From Faecalibacterium longum CLA-AA-H243 (lineage in GTDB: Bacteria > Bacillota > Clostridia > Oscillospirales > Ruminococcaceae), in contig NZ_JAJEQG010000016.1 of NCBI RefSeq assembly GCF_020687245.1, positions 1-58,926 of the forward strand: a stretch of 58,926 bases of DNA, given 5' to 3'. Of this stretch, positions 15,797 to 24,527 are shown piece by piece. The notes below the pieces were generated by a model that did not search any database, was not told the DNA's origin, and was given only the letters and a program-made list of their open reading frames with translations. Positions within the stretch are counted from its first letter, which is position 1, and the number at the start of each line of letters is the position of its first letter. Position numbers and translations under genes: made by a program.

Positions 15797-15832
15797 AAAA
15801 GCAGGTGCATCATGCGATGCACCTGCTTTTTT
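15797..15832. terminator. Bidirectional terminator after the ABC operon
   Basis: AAAAGCAGGTGCATC (15797-15811) pairs perfectly with GATGCACCTGCTTTT (15816-15830). It serves the convergent GNAT gene as well. Confidence 0.9.
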
Positions 15833-15840
15833 GCATAGGC

Positions 15841-16401
15841 TCAATATTGATACGGCACGATGTCCGGCTGGTCGGGGCGGTGCTCGCCGATGATTTTTTC
15901 CATCCAAATCATGTCGTACCAGCGCCCGAACTTATAGCCGCAGTTGTGGAAGGTACCGGCCAGCGTGAAGCCCAGATGTTCGTGGAACTGGGCGCTGTTT
16001 TTGGTGAGGTATTCGTCCTCCACCTGCGGGTAGCCGATGCAGGCGTAGAGGTTGAGGACACCCATGGCCTTGAGCCGGTCGGCCAGCGCCTCATAGAGGA
16101 CGCGGCCCAGTCCGCCGCGCCTGGCGTCGTGGTCGAGGTAGATGGTCAGCTCTGCGGCCCAGTCGTAGGCGGCACGTCCCACAAAAGCGTGGGCATAGGC
16201 GTAGCCCTCGATGCGGCCATCCCGCTCGATGACGAGGTAGGGGTATTTTTTCATGATGTCCCGCATCCGACCCTCGAACTCGGCAAGCGACGGCACATCG
16301 TACTCGAAAGTGATGACCGTGTGCTCGACGTAGTAGGCGTAGATTTCCAGAATGCGGGGTGCGTCGGCCAATGTGGCGTTGCGGATGGTAATATCGGACA
16401 T
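15841..16401 (-). CDS. GNAT N-acetyltransferase of the phosphinothricin acetyltransferase type
   Basis: The 186-aa protein matches the Pat/Bar branch of GNAT enzymes: N-terminal IRNATLADAPRILEIYAYYV, central YAYAHAF and AELTIYLDHDARRGGLG (acetyl-CoA loop RRGGLG), and the C-terminal HEHLGFTLAGTFHNCGYKFG. Such enzymes acetylate amino-acid-like substrates such as phosphinothricin or methionine derivatives; the true substrate here is unknown. It is the last gene of a minus-strand run with the AEC permease twelve bases upstream, hinting that both handle the same compound. Confidence 0.88.
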   Translation of the reverse strand: MSDITIRNATLADAPRILEIYAYYVEHTVITFEYDVPSLAEFEGRMRDIMKKYPYLVIERDGRIEGYAYAHAFVGRAAYDWAAELTIYLDHDARRGGLGRVLYEALADRLKAMGVLNLYACIGYPQVEDEYLTKNSAQFHEHLGFTLAGTFHNCGYKFGRWYDMIWMEKIIGEHRPDQPDIVPYQY

Positions 16402-16413
16402 GGTTTTTACTCC

Positions 16414-17343
16414 TCAGAACATCGTAATGATAAGCGCACACAGCGGCAGAAACACGATGCTGAGCAGGGTGGTCAGCACGACGCTGCCGGCGGCAAACTG
16501 CTCATCGTGGTGGAACTGGACGGCGAACACCGAGGTGATGGATGCAGCCGGGCAGCATTCCAGCAGCACGATGACCTGCGTGACCATGCCGTAGCGGAAG
16601 AGCCCCAGCGCGGCGAAAGCTGCGATGGTCAGCACTGGAATGAAAAGCATCCGGACTACGGTGAGCTTCCAGATGTGCTGATCGGTGAGGGTGCGGTGCA
16701 GGTCGCCCGAGGCGATGAGCATACCGGTGATGAGCATGGAGAGGGGAGTGTTCATGTCGCCCAGAAGTTCCATGGGCTGGACGATGAGGTCGGGCAGCGG
16801 GATCTGGAGCAGGTAGAGGACGAGACCCACGACGATGGCGTAGATGGCCGGGCAGTGCAGCAGGCTCTGGGCGACCTTTTTGGGGTCGGAGCTGCCGCTG
16901 ACCATGCTGTAGCCCACCGTCCAGAGCAGGAGATTGAACATGGTAAAGAAGGCGCTGGCATAAAGCAGGCCCTCGGAGCCGAAGAGCGCCGAAATGAGGG
17001 GCAAGCCCATATAGCCCGCATTGGAAAAGACACCGGCGAACCGGAAGATGGGCGTCCGGCTGTCCCTGCTGCGGGCCGTGAACAGCAGGGTGATGACAAG
17101 GCCCAGCAGGATGGACAGGGTGCTCAGGGCGAACGCGGCCATGAGGTTGTGCAGAATTTCTGCGCTGAACTCCATGCGGTAGGAGTTGATGATCATGGCC
17201 GGGACGACGAGGTTGACCAGCAGGTTCGAGAGAGTCTGCTTGCCCTCGGGGCGGAGCAGGCCGGTCTTGGCACCAAGAGCCCCCAGCCCTATGAGGATGA
17301 ACAGTTCCGCCACCTGCTGGGCGGTGATGACAGCAAGGTCCAT
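16414..17343 (-). CDS. AEC (auxin efflux carrier) family permease
   Basis: The 309-aa membrane protein has about ten hydrophobic segments in two halves. The features of bacterial AEC carriers are visible: an early conserved NLVVPAMIINSY segment, GVFSNAGYMGLPL and, in the second half, NTPLSMLITGMLIA and ECCPAASITSVFA. The family exports or imports organic acids such as malate, or amino acids. It sits between the nucleoid-associated protein gene and the GNAT gene with short gaps, so all three may be one transcript. Confidence 0.88.
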   Translation of the reverse strand: MDLAVITAQQVAELFILIGLGALGAKTGLLRPEGKQTLSNLLVNLVVPAMIINSYRMEFSAEILHNLMAAFALSTLSILLGLVITLLFTARSRDSRTPIFRFAGVFSNAGYMGLPLISALFGSEGLLYASAFFTMFNLLLWTVGYSMVSGSSDPKKVAQSLLHCPAIYAIVVGLVLYLLQIPLPDLIVQPMELLGDMNTPLSMLITGMLIASGDLHRTLTDQHIWKLTVVRMLFIPVLTIAAFAALGLFRYGMVTQVIVLLECCPAASITSVFAVQFHHDEQFAAGSVVLTTLLSIVFLPLCALIITMF

Positions 17344-17358
17344 AATAAGATCCCCTCC

Positions 17359-18354
17359 TTACAGGATGACGTTCTTGATGAGCAGCGAAACACTGCCGTC
17401 CTCGGCGTGGAGAAATTCCACCGCAGAATCCTCGGAGAGGATCTCGGTAGGGATCTTTACCTCGATGCCGCTAGCGGTGTGGATGCTGCGGCTCTCCATC
17501 CGGCGGATGCGGGCGGGGGAGACAGTGACGGGCTGCTGGGCCTGCGCCGGCTCGAGGACGTCGCTTTTCTCCACATAGTCGTCGAAGGGGACAGCCGCCA
17601 GCGGGTATTCCTCAGCAAGCTGCCGGCGCACCTGCTCGACCGTCACCTTGTTGTCGTTGTCAGCGGCCTGATTGGCAATGAGCATGGCCACCTGTGCCTC
17701 CACGTGGGGCTCATCCTGATAGTTCTCCTGCACGGCCTGGACGGCGGCGTCCTGAATGGCCTGCAGCTTTTTCTTTTCCGGCTCGGCGGTGGTGTACTGG
17801 AAAACGACGGTGGAAAGATAAAACTCCTTGTGGCCGTCGATGTCGAACTTTTTCTCCAGCAGCTTCATGGAGTAGTCGGTCAGGTCCACCAGTGCGCCTT
17901 CCTCCACCTTGCCGCTCTGGGTGGGCAGGCAGGCCCGCTGCTGGATGATGGAGTTGACCGGCGCACCGTCTACGCTCTCGGTGTAGTGGGTGTAGCCGTT
18001 TTTATAGTTGAGCTTGAGGATGCCCAGCCACGGCTGGCCGTCCCGGGTGAAGTCCACCACAGCGAGGTCGGCCCCCGGAATGGTGGTATGAGCGTGCATA
18101 TAGTCGAACAGCACGCCCGCGATGCGGCAGGACAGGTCGATAAAGTCCTTGTTCTGTTCCAGCTCGTACCGGAATGCCGAGTCCGGCAGGGGGCGGCACT
18201 GGCGGATGTCGTCGCTGGCAAGCAGCTTTTCGATGTGGTATTGCAGATAGGCCGTCTTTTCGGCTGTCATCTCCATGCAGCTGCCGCTGAGCACGGGGGC
18301 ATCCAGCGTGGTATCCAGAACGTGGAGAATGGCCTGATGTACGATGATCTCCAT
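17359..18354 (-). CDS. Nucleoid-associated protein (NdpA/YejK family)
   Basis: The 331-aa soluble protein resembles the 37-kDa nucleoid-associated family: an opening segment MEIIVHQAILHVLDTT, the middle FDYMHAHTTIPGADLAVVDF and GILKLNYKNGYTHY, and a C-terminal domain that in this branch ends with a short beta segment. No membrane segment or enzyme motif is seen. Its function in Gram-positive bacteria is poorly known. It is the first gene of the minus-strand run. Confidence 0.8.
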   Translation of the reverse strand: MEIIVHQAILHVLDTTLDAPVLSGSCMEMTAEKTAYLQYHIEKLLASDDIRQCRPLPDSAFRYELEQNKDFIDLSCRIAGVLFDYMHAHTTIPGADLAVVDFTRDGQPWLGILKLNYKNGYTHYTESVDGAPVNSIIQQRACLPTQSGKVEEGALVDLTDYSMKLLEKKFDIDGHKEFYLSTVVFQYTTAEPEKKKLQAIQDAAVQAVQENYQDEPHVEAQVAMLIANQAADNDNKVTVEQVRRQLAEEYPLAAVPFDDYVEKSDVLEPAQAQQPVTVSPARIRRMESRSIHTASGIEVKIPTEILSEDSAVEFLHAEDGSVSLLIKNVIL

Positions 18355-18435
18355 ATGTGAACCTCTTTTTTGTATACAAGAAATCTCAAATCACCTGTCA
18401 GTATAACACAACCCGGCCCAAAAGGCGAGAATGAC

Positions 18436-18464
18436 TTGAAGCTCTGTGGCAGAAATGCTATACT
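18436..18464 (+). promoter_or_regulatory. Promoter of the PH-domain gene
   Basis: TTGAAG (18436-18441) and TATACT (18459-18464) with 17-base spacing, about 50 bases before the start codon. Confidence 0.75.
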
Positions 18465-18513
18465 TGGCCCAGAAACACCTATTATATAGGGCAAAAGAAG
18501 GGAGACTTCCGGT

Positions 18514-18891
18514 ATGGAATTTCGGGAAAAGCCGATGCAGAACCTCATCCGCATCAAGGAGAAGGAGATCTGCAAGAATGTGCAGGCGCTTTTGCTGGAC
18601 GGCGAAAGCATCGTGGGCGCATACAAGACGGTGCGCGATCAGGCCGTTTTTACGAGCCACCGCATTTTCATGGTGGATATGCAGGGCGTTACCGGCACCC
18701 GGCAGGAGATCTTCGTCCTGCCCTACCGGAAGATCGTTCACTTCGGCATCCAGACGGCAGGCTTCGGCGACCCATTGCAGACTTCGGAACTGACGGTCTG
18801 CTACGCCGACGAGCACGAGATGAAGTTCGGCTTCATCGGGCAGGAAGAGCTCCTGGCTGTGGCGCAGGCCATCAGCCGGTGCATCCTGTAA
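18514..18891 (+). CDS. PH domain-containing protein (bacterial PH family)
   Basis: The 125-aa protein fits a single bacterial pleckstrin-homology domain: alternating beta strands (ALLLDGESIVGAYKTVRD, AVFTSHRIFMVD), the ILPYRKI-like strand FVLPYRKIVHFGI and a final helix ELLAVAQAISRCIL. The family is widespread in Firmicutes and of unclear function. It is alone on the plus strand with its own promoter and a strong terminator. Confidence 0.85.
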   Translation: MEFREKPMQNLIRIKEKEICKNVQALLLDGESIVGAYKTVRDQAVFTSHRIFMVDMQGVTGTRQEIFVLPYRKIVHFGIQTAGFGDPLQTSELTVCYADEHEMKFGFIGQEELLAVAQAISRCIL

Positions 18892-18904
18892 AATAAAAAT
18901 GCAA

Positions 18905-18958
18905 CAAAACGGGACAGCCCCGCTCTGAGATGTGCCAGAGCGGGGCTGTCCCGTTTTG
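18905..18958. terminator. Strong bidirectional terminator
   Basis: A 23-bp perfect stem runs from CAAAACGGGACAGCC (18905 on) to its complement ending at 18958, with an eight-base loop. It serves the PH gene and the convergent small gene. Confidence 0.92.
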
Positions 18959-18996
18959 CTGTGATGATGAATAATGAAGAATAGATGATGGCGTTT

Positions 18997-19236
18997 TCAG
19001 CAGGCGCGGCCAGCCTCGAGCATATAGCGCAGGAAGCCGGTGACATCAGCGGGGTCGCTCACGCTGATGCTGAAGCCCTTCTTGGGAGCGTCCAGGGTCT
19101 GGAAGATGGCGGAAGCCTCGTTGTCCTTCTTGAGGTCGCAGGTGGAGCCATTGTCCAGGTGCAGGATGACGCTGCCGCGGCTTGCGGCGACCTGTTTCAT
19201 GAAGCGGTTTTTATCAAAATATTCGATGCGAAGCAT
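18997..19236 (-). CDS. Small protein of unknown function (79 aa)
   Basis: I do not recognise this protein. It begins MLRIEYFDKNRF, has a strand-like stretch GSVILHLDNGSTCDL near residues 21-35 and ends with a helix, FLRYMLEAGRAC. It is soluble and mildly charged. A clear GGAGG ribosome site precedes ATG 19236, and codon use matches the genome, so it is very likely real. The longer frame upstream lacks a ribosome site and coding character. It ends before the shared terminator at 18905. Confidence 0.75.
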   Translation of the reverse strand: MLRIEYFDKNRFMKQVAASRGSVILHLDNGSTCDLKKDNEASAIFQTLDAPKKGFSISVSDPADVTGFLRYMLEAGRAC

Positions 19237-19370
19237 AATAAATACCTCCGTGTTCGGTAAAGTGTGTAAGACTTCTGCAAAAGCCTTGTGGGTCGGGGTG
19301 CGGGCGGCATCGCGGCCTTGGAGCTGTGGGGCAGTGCGCAAGACCCTTGGAAGCAAAGCTTCGTTGTGGG

Positions 19371-19399
19371 TTGTATCTGCCCTGTTTCAGTGCTATACT
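19371..19399 (+). promoter_or_regulatory. Likely promoter of the AraC-type gene
   Basis: TTGTAT (19371-19376) and TATACT (19394-19399), 17 bases apart. It implies a leader of about 120 bases. Confidence 0.6.
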
Positions 19400-19529
19400 G
19401 GGCTTATCAGCTCCGATGAAATAATACCACGAAACCGGCACAGATGATAGAACAAAAACACATTCTTTGTACAACAAAATCGGCTTTGATAAAAAATCTT
19501 CAATGTATTGGGGAAAGGAATTGGCGAAT

Positions 19530-20423
19530 ATGGCACTAAATATCAGCTCCAACATCGTCGCCAGCGAAAAGGGCAGGGAACTTGTGCAGCACGGCAGCGC
19601 GCTGTTTCCCATCGCCTGCTATGCCGAGGATCTGTCCAGCTATTCGGTGGCGTGGCACTGGCACGAAGAGTTTGAATATGTGCTCTGCACGAAGGGACCG
19701 CTCCATGTGGACGTCAACAAGACCCGCCTCACCTTGCAGACCGGGCAGGGAGTGTTCATCAACTCGGGCGTCCTCCACGCGGTGGAGCAGGCACCGGAAG
19801 GCACAGCCCTGCTCCACTCGGGCGTGTTCCATCCGCGCCTTGTGGGCGGCATGGACACTATCTTCTGGCAGAAGCTCATCCGCCCCATGACCCAGCCCGA
19901 CGCCCCGCCATTTTTCCTTCTGGATGCGTTGGTGCCGTGGCAGAAACAGGTGTTGGACTGTCTGCACGAGAGCTGGAAAGCCGTGTCAGATGAGCCCTTC
20001 GACTACGAGAACCGGGTGCGCTACTACCTCTCTCTGGCCCTGCGGCTGCTGAGCACCCAGTGCGTGGGCGGGCGGACGAAAGTCTCCCAGCAGGAGCAGA
20101 TCGCCTCCGAGCGGATGAAGCAGATGCTCCACTTCGTGGAGGAACACTACGCGGAAGAGCTGACAGTCCAGCTCATCGCGGGCAGCGTGGCCCTCAGCGA
20201 GAGCGCCTGTCTGCGCAGTTTCAGGCAGATGCTGGGCATCACGCCCATCCAGTACGTCAAGCAGTACCGGGTGGAAAAGGCCGCTGATCTGCTTCGCTCC
20301 ACCCGGCTCAAGACCGGCGAGATCGGCGCGGAGTGCGGCTTCACCGATAGCAGCTACTTTATCAAGATCTTCCGGGAGATAAAACACTGTACTCCCAAAG
20401 AATACCGTATGAAATTTTGTTGA
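19530..20423 (+). CDS. AraC family transcriptional regulator
   Basis: The 297-aa protein combines an N-terminal cupin sensor domain (WHWHEEFEYVLCTKGPLHV, then GQGVFINSGVLHAVE) with a C-terminal pair of helix-turn-helix motifs: LIAGSVALSESACLRSFRQM, then TGEIGAECGFTDSSYFIKIF and the closing PKEYRMKF. This is the layout of sugar- or metabolite-responsive activators. ATG 19530 follows AGGAA nine bases away. The gene lies directly upstream of a deleted MATE transporter and a VOC protein; the intact transporter may have been its target. Confidence 0.92.
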   Translation: MALNISSNIVASEKGRELVQHGSALFPIACYAEDLSSYSVAWHWHEEFEYVLCTKGPLHVDVNKTRLTLQTGQGVFINSGVLHAVEQAPEGTALLHSGVFHPRLVGGMDTIFWQKLIRPMTQPDAPPFFLLDALVPWQKQVLDCLHESWKAVSDEPFDYENRVRYYLSLALRLLSTQCVGGRTKVSQQEQIASERMKQMLHFVEEHYAEELTVQLIAGSVALSESACLRSFRQMLGITPIQYVKQYRVEKAADLLRSTRLKTGEIGAECGFTDSSYFIKIFREIKHCTPKEYRMKFC

Positions 20424-20451
20424 GATGTAAGAAAAGGAGAAATCTATCTCC

Positions 20452-20670
20452 ATGCAGCGTGCATTGACATCCGGCCCCATCACCGGCAGCATCCTGCTGG
20501 GCCTCTGCATAGGCAGCGGCGCGGCCATCTCGATGCAGTACGGCAGTGGTGAGTACGATAAAATGCGCCAGAGCGTCTTCCAGTCCTTCGCCCTCATTGC
20601 GGGCATGGCGCTGGCGGACGCCATCGGCATCGGCTACTATCTGGTGAAACATAGAAAGGAGACGCTGTGA
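20452..20670 (+). pseudogene. MATE-family efflux transporter remnant with in-frame internal deletions (72 aa)
   Basis: The first 14 residues (MQRALTSGPITGSI) look like the start of a MATE transporter. They are joined directly to a segment, LLGLCIGSGAAISMQYGSG, that in full-length relatives lies some 70 residues in. The last residues ([11 protein letters not shown]) look like a transporter C-terminus. A full MATE protein has about 450 residues, so almost all membrane helices are gone, yet the frame is open, AAGGAGA precedes the ATG, and the stop overlaps the next gene's GTG by four bases. It may be a translated relic. The comparison with MATE proteins is from memory. Confidence 0.65.
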
Positions 20671-21050
20671 AAATCGAGCACATCGCCCTGTACGTCAACG
20701 ACCTCGAGGCTGCAAAGGACTTCTTTGTGCGCTATTTTGACGCCGTGCCGAATGCGGGCTATCACAACCCGAGGACGGACTTCCGCTCCTACTTTCTCAC
20801 TTTCGCGGACGGCGCACGCCTGGAGCTGATGAACAAACCCGGGATGTCCGACGAGCCGAAGCCTGCCGCCCGCACCGGATACGCGCACATCGCGTTCAGC
20901 GTCGGCAGTCAGGAGAAGGTGGATGCGCTGACGGCCCGCCTCAAGGCCGACGGCTGCGAAGTCCTCAGCGGCCCCCGCACCACCGGAGACGGCTATTATG
21001 AAAGCTGTGTCCTTGCGGTGGAAGGAAATCAAATCGAGATAACGGTGTAA
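20667..21050 (+). CDS. VOC (glyoxalase/bleomycin resistance) family protein
   Basis: The 127-aa protein shows the two beta-alpha-beta repeats of the vicinal oxygen chelate fold. The usual metal ligands are in place: His in IEHIALYV, Glu in ARLELMN, His in GYAHIAFSV and Glu in NQIEITV. The pattern resembles lactoylglutathione lyase-like enzymes; the substrate cannot be read from sequence. It starts with GTG overlapping the stop of the MATE remnant by four bases, so it depends on translation of that remnant. Confidence 0.88.
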   Translation: MKIEHIALYVNDLEAAKDFFVRYFDAVPNAGYHNPRTDFRSYFLTFADGARLELMNKPGMSDEPKPAARTGYAHIAFSVGSQEKVDALTARLKADGCEVLSGPRTTGDGYYESCVLAVEGNQIEITV

Positions 21051-21053
21051 CAC

Positions 21054-21100
21054 AAAAGAGCAGAGCCTGCGGTGAAAACCCGCAAGTCTCTGCTCTTTTT
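21054..21100. terminator. Terminator after the VOC gene
   Basis: AAAAGAGCAGAG (21054-21065) pairs with CTCTGCTCTTTT (21088-21099), with inner GCGG/CCGC pairing. Confidence 0.85.
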
Positions 21101-21300
21101 GTTATGGATCTATCAGCCGGGCAGCACCACGATGCCCGCCGCAGCAAGTGAGACGATGAGATACATATTTTCTGGGCCGAATATAGCACAGGGGCCGGGA
21201 AAAACTACAAAAAGCCCGAAATACACGACGAAAATATTGTATTGGTTGCGCAACGACCTGTGAAAGAAATGAGAAAACTAAAACTTTTTAGATAAAACTA

Positions 21301-21364
21301 TTGACAATGGTGGCCTTGCGAGTATAATGACCTTATCAAATCGTTCAAAACATTTAACTAAATG
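21301..21364 (+). promoter_or_regulatory. Promoter and possible operator of the fatty acid operon
   Basis: TTGACA (21301-21306) and TATAAT (21323-21328) are 16 bases apart. About 20 bases past the expected start lies CATTTAACTAAATG (21351-21364), arms CATTTA/TAAATG, a good place for a repressor. No FabT or FapR gene is in the window. Upstream, 21101-21300 holds no gene that I can support. Confidence 0.75.
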
Positions 21365-21436
21365 ACATGAACTGATTTGCCCGAACAAGATACGATAGTA
21401 CAACACACATACACAAGATAAAAGGAGAAAATTACC

Positions 21437-21670
21437 ATGACTTTTGAGGATATGAAGAAGATCGTCGTTGACACCCTGAACTGCGAGGAAGAGAAGGTCA
21501 CGATGGAGGCCAGCCTGACCGAGGATCTCGAGGCTGACAGCCTGGACGCTGTGGAGCTGAACATGGCTCTGGAGGACGCTTTCGGCGTTTCCATCCCCGA
21601 CGAGGAGCTGGCCAACATGAAGACCGTCGGCGACATCTTCAACTACCTGACTGCACACGCTGAGGCATAA
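21437..21670 (+). CDS. acpP: Acyl carrier protein
   Basis: The 77-aa acidic protein carries growing acyl chains on phosphopantetheine attached to Ser in the motif LEADSLDAVEL (the Ser of DSL). N-terminal MTFEDMKKIVVDTL and C-terminal PDEELANMKTVGDIFNYL are typical. AAAGGAG precedes the ATG. It is the first gene of a ten-gene fatty acid operon, behind the strong promoter at 21301, as expected for the most abundant product. Confidence 0.97.
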   Translation: MTFEDMKKIVVDTLNCEEEKVTMEASLTEDLEADSLDAVELNMALEDAFGVSIPDEELANMKTVGDIFNYLTAHAEA

Positions 21671-21672
21671 CG

Positions 21673-22548
21673 ATGAACGACATTAGAGACTTGTTCCCGG
21701 GCCGGATGCGGGAGCGCGCCTTCCAGCTCAAAGCCCGGCGGGACACCGGTGTGGCGTGGCATGAGCCGCAGTTTGTGGAATGCAAGCAGTGCGGCCGCCG
21801 TGCCACCCGCCAGATCTGGGCTAAGAGCCTTTTCGTCTGCCCCAACTGCGGCAATCACCAGCCCATCGGTGCGTACTACCGCCTGAGCCTTGTGCTGGAC
21901 AGCGGCAGTTTCCGGGAGCTGGATGCAGAGCTGGCCCCGCAGGACGTGCTGGGTTTCCCGGGCTATCCCGAAAAGCTCAGCGCCCAGACCCAGAAGACGG
22001 GCCTCAGCGAGGCTGCTGTCGCGGCAGTGGGCCGCATCGGCGGCGTGTCGGTGGTGGCTGCTGTGCTGGACAGCCGCTTCTTTATGGGCAGCATGAGCAC
22101 GGCCGTGGGCGAGAAGATCACCCGCGCCATCGAGTACGCGGCGGCGAAAAAACTGCCGCTGGTCATCTTTTCGGCCAGCGGCGGCGCCCGGATGCAGGAA
22201 GGCATTTTCAGCCTGATGCAGATGGCCAAGACCAGCGCCGCCATCGAGCGCTTTTCGGCCAAGGGCGGGCTGTACATCAGTGTATTGACCCATCCCACTA
22301 CCGGCGGCGTTACCGCCAGCTTTGCCAGCCTTGGCGACATCATGCTGGCCGAGCCGGGCGCACTCATCGGTTTTGCAGGCCCCCGCGTCATCGAGCAGAC
22401 CATCGGCGAGCGCCTGCCCGAGGGCTTCCAGCGCAGCGAGTTCCAGCTGGAACACGGCTTTGTAGACAAGGTCGTACCCCGCAGTGAGCTCCGCGCCACC
22501 CTCATCCAGCTGCTGCAGCTCCACGCAGGCGGGAGGAAAACAGAATGA
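21673..22548 (+). CDS. accD: Acetyl-CoA carboxylase carboxyltransferase subunit beta
   Basis: AccD and AccA form the carboxyltransferase that makes malonyl-CoA from carboxybiotin and acetyl-CoA. The 291-aa protein has the four-cysteine zinc ribbon [11 protein letters not shown] and CPNCGNHQP near residues 35-60 and the crotonase-fold segment [20 protein letters not shown]. The start lies two bases after acpP, with GAGG upstream. The stop overlaps accA by four bases. Confidence 0.96.
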   Translation: MNDIRDLFPGRMRERAFQLKARRDTGVAWHEPQFVECKQCGRRATRQIWAKSLFVCPNCGNHQPIGAYYRLSLVLDSGSFRELDAELAPQDVLGFPGYPEKLSAQTQKTGLSEAAVAAVGRIGGVSVVAAVLDSRFFMGSMSTAVGEKITRAIEYAAAKKLPLVIFSASGGARMQEGIFSLMQMAKTSAAIERFSAKGGLYISVLTHPTTGGVTASFASLGDIMLAEPGALIGFAGPRVIEQTIGERLPEGFQRSEFQLEHGFVDKVVPRSELRATLIQLLQLHAGGRKTE

Positions 22549-23510
22549 TAAAAGAACTTCTGGAGCAGCTTGCTCCTTTGGACGCCCAGATCGCTGCCCT
22601 GCGTGGCGGCGCACAGGACGAGGAAAGCCAGATGGCCGCTATCACGGCCCACGCTTCCGAGCTGGCCGAACTGGCTGTGGAGGAAGATGAGATCCTCCGC
22701 TGCTGCGGCCCGCTGACCGCTGAGGATCGGGTCTTTCTGGCACGCCACCCGGAGCGCCCCCATATCGACGAGACCATCAATGCTCTGTTCACCGATTTCT
22801 TTGAGCAGTGCGGCGATCGTCAGTGCCGGGAGGACAGCGCCATTCTGGGCGGCATCGCCCGCTTCCACGGGATGCCTGTGACCGTCATCGGCCACCGCAA
22901 AGGTTCCACGCTGGAAGAGAACATGGCCTGCAACTTCGGTATGCCGGGGCCGGAGGGCTATCGCAAGGCCCTCCGTCTCATGAAGCAGGCCGAAAAGTTT
23001 GGCCGCCCCATCATCACCTTCATCGACACGCCGGGCGCATACCCCGGCAAAGAGGCCGAAGAGCGGGGACAGGGCGAGGCTATTGCCCGAAACCTGATGG
23101 AGATGAGCGGTCTGACGGTTCCCGTCATCGCTGTCGTCACCGGCGAGGGCTCTTCCGGCGGCGCACTGGCACTGGGTGTGGCAAACCACATCCTCATGCT
23201 GGAAAATGCAGTCTACTCGGTGCTCAGCCCTGAGGGTTTCGCCAGTATCCTGTGGAAGGATTCCTCCCGCAGCGGCGAAGCCTGCGAGATCATGAAGCTG
23301 ACCGCACAGGACCTCTACAAGGACGGCATCGTCGAGGAGATCATCCCGGAGCCTGTGGGCGGCGCACAGCGCAGCCACGCGGCCCTGTTTGCCGCCATGG
23401 ATACGGCCCTGAAAAACCACCTCACCGCCCTCTGCAAGATGAGCGGCAAGGCACTGGCCGACCAGCGGTACAAAAAATTTCGTCAGATCGGAGAAGCGAA
23501 ACGAGCATGA
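22545..23510 (+). CDS. accA: Acetyl-CoA carboxylase carboxyltransferase subunit alpha
   Basis: The 321-aa partner of AccD shows the N-terminal helical region and the conserved [38 protein letters not shown] and [16 protein letters not shown] segments of the alpha subunit. It overlaps accD and fabH by four bases on each side (ATGA), so all three are translationally coupled. Notably, the biotin carrier (accB) and biotin carboxylase (accC) genes are not in this operon. Confidence 0.96.
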   Translation: MIKELLEQLAPLDAQIAALRGGAQDEESQMAAITAHASELAELAVEEDEILRCCGPLTAEDRVFLARHPERPHIDETINALFTDFFEQCGDRQCREDSAILGGIARFHGMPVTVIGHRKGSTLEENMACNFGMPGPEGYRKALRLMKQAEKFGRPIITFIDTPGAYPGKEAEERGQGEAIARNLMEMSGLTVPVIAVVTGEGSSGGALALGVANHILMLENAVYSVLSPEGFASILWKDSSRSGEACEIMKLTAQDLYKDGIVEEIIPEPVGGAQRSHAALFAAMDTALKNHLTALCKMSGKALADQRYKKFRQIGEAKRA

Positions 23511-24463
23511 ACGGTTTGCAGTTGATCGCCACCGGCGGAGCTCTGCCCGGCCGCACGGTCACCAATGAAGAGTTGAGCCGCACCGTGGACACCAGCGACG
23601 AGTGGATCACCACCCGCACCGGCATCCGCGCCCGCCACTGGTGTACGGAGGAAGAATCCGCCGCCACGCTGGCCATCGCGGCGGCAAAGCAGGCGCTGGA
23701 GCGCAGTGGTCTTTCGCCGCAGGATATTGCCTGCTGTGTCTGCGCGACCCTTTCGGCACCTGACGCCACCCCCAGTGTGGCCTGTCAGGTGCAGCGGGCG
23801 CTGAGTCTGCCCGAAAACCGCCCCGCGCTGGATGTCAACGCCGCCTGCTCGGGCTTCATCTACGGCACCGCCGTGGCCCGCGGCCTGATGGCGACGCTGG
23901 GTGGACGGTACGCCCTCGTGGTGGGCTGCGAAGCGCTGTCCCGCCTGATGGACCAGACCGACCGCTCCACCTGTGTGCTCTTCGGCGACGGTGCGGGCGC
24001 AGCGATTTTTGAACTGTGCGACGCACCGTTTGCGATCACGCTGGGCGCACGGGGCGACGAGGCTATCCACGCAGGAGGCCCCTGCCGCACCGGCTCGGCC
24101 CCCATCAGCATGGACGGGCGTGCCGTCTTCCGCTTTGCGGTGGACGCACTGCCCCGCTGTCTGCACGCGGTGCTGGACGAGACGCAGCTGGCGCTGGGCG
24201 ATGTGGACTGGGTGGTCTGCCATCAGGCCAACAGCCGCATCATCGACCACTGTGTGAAAGCGCTCCACGCCGACGCCGCAAAGTTCTACAAGAACATGGA
24301 CCGCCACGGCAACACCAGCGCGGCCAGCATCCCGGTGGCCCTCAACGAGATGGCCGAAGCCGGTCTGCTCAAAGCCGGGCAGAAGGTATCCTGCATCGGC
24401 TTCGGCGGCGGATTGACCTGGGGCGGGATGCTGGTTACGTACAGCCCTCTCAGTCATGGCTGA
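23507..24463 (+). CDS. fabH: 3-oxoacyl-ACP synthase III (FabH)
   Basis: FabH starts chain synthesis by condensing acetyl-CoA with malonyl-ACP. The 318-aa protein has the full Cys-His-Asn triad: Cys in [12 protein letters not shown], His in [12 protein letters not shown] and Asn in [11 protein letters not shown]. The ATG overlaps the accA stop (ATGA); the longer frame upstream runs in the accA coding region. The last codons and the stop lie inside a copy of the CCTCTCAGTC repeat, so the C-terminus SPLSHG is partly repeat-derived. Confidence 0.96.
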   Translation: MNGLQLIATGGALPGRTVTNEELSRTVDTSDEWITTRTGIRARHWCTEEESAATLAIAAAKQALERSGLSPQDIACCVCATLSAPDATPSVACQVQRALSLPENRPALDVNAACSGFIYGTAVARGLMATLGGRYALVVGCEALSRLMDQTDRSTCVLFGDGAGAAIFELCDAPFAITLGARGDEAIHAGGPCRTGSAPISMDGRAVFRFAVDALPRCLHAVLDETQLALGDVDWVVCHQANSRIIDHCVKALHADAAKFYKNMDRHGNTSAASIPVALNEMAEAGLLKAGQKVSCIGFGGGLTWGGMLVTYSPLSHG

Positions 24464-24495
24464 CGCCATGCCAGCCCTCCCAAAGGGTGAGCGCT
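24446..24495. repeat. CCTCTCAGTC repeat, copy 1 (overlaps fabH stop)
   Basis: CCTCTCAGTCA (24446-24456) is followed by small inverted repeats (ATGGC...GCCAT; CCCTCCC...GGGTGAG). The same 10-11-mer opens elements at 35335 and 36750. It looks like a dispersed palindromic intergenic repeat; here it provides the fabH stop codon. Confidence 0.5.
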
Positions 24496-24527
24496 CTAAA
24501 GTAAAACCTATAAATAGGACGATTTAC

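Noticed and set aside
15805-18360. 851-residue plus-strand frame opposite the GNAT, AEC and nucleoid-protein genes
   Set aside because: It spans three recognisable minus-strand genes and their spacers and has the His/Gly/Asp-rich composition of an antisense shadow.
19302-19356. N-terminal extension of the 79-residue small protein
   Set aside because: The added residues lack a ribosome site and are out of character; ATG 19236 has a clear GGAGG.
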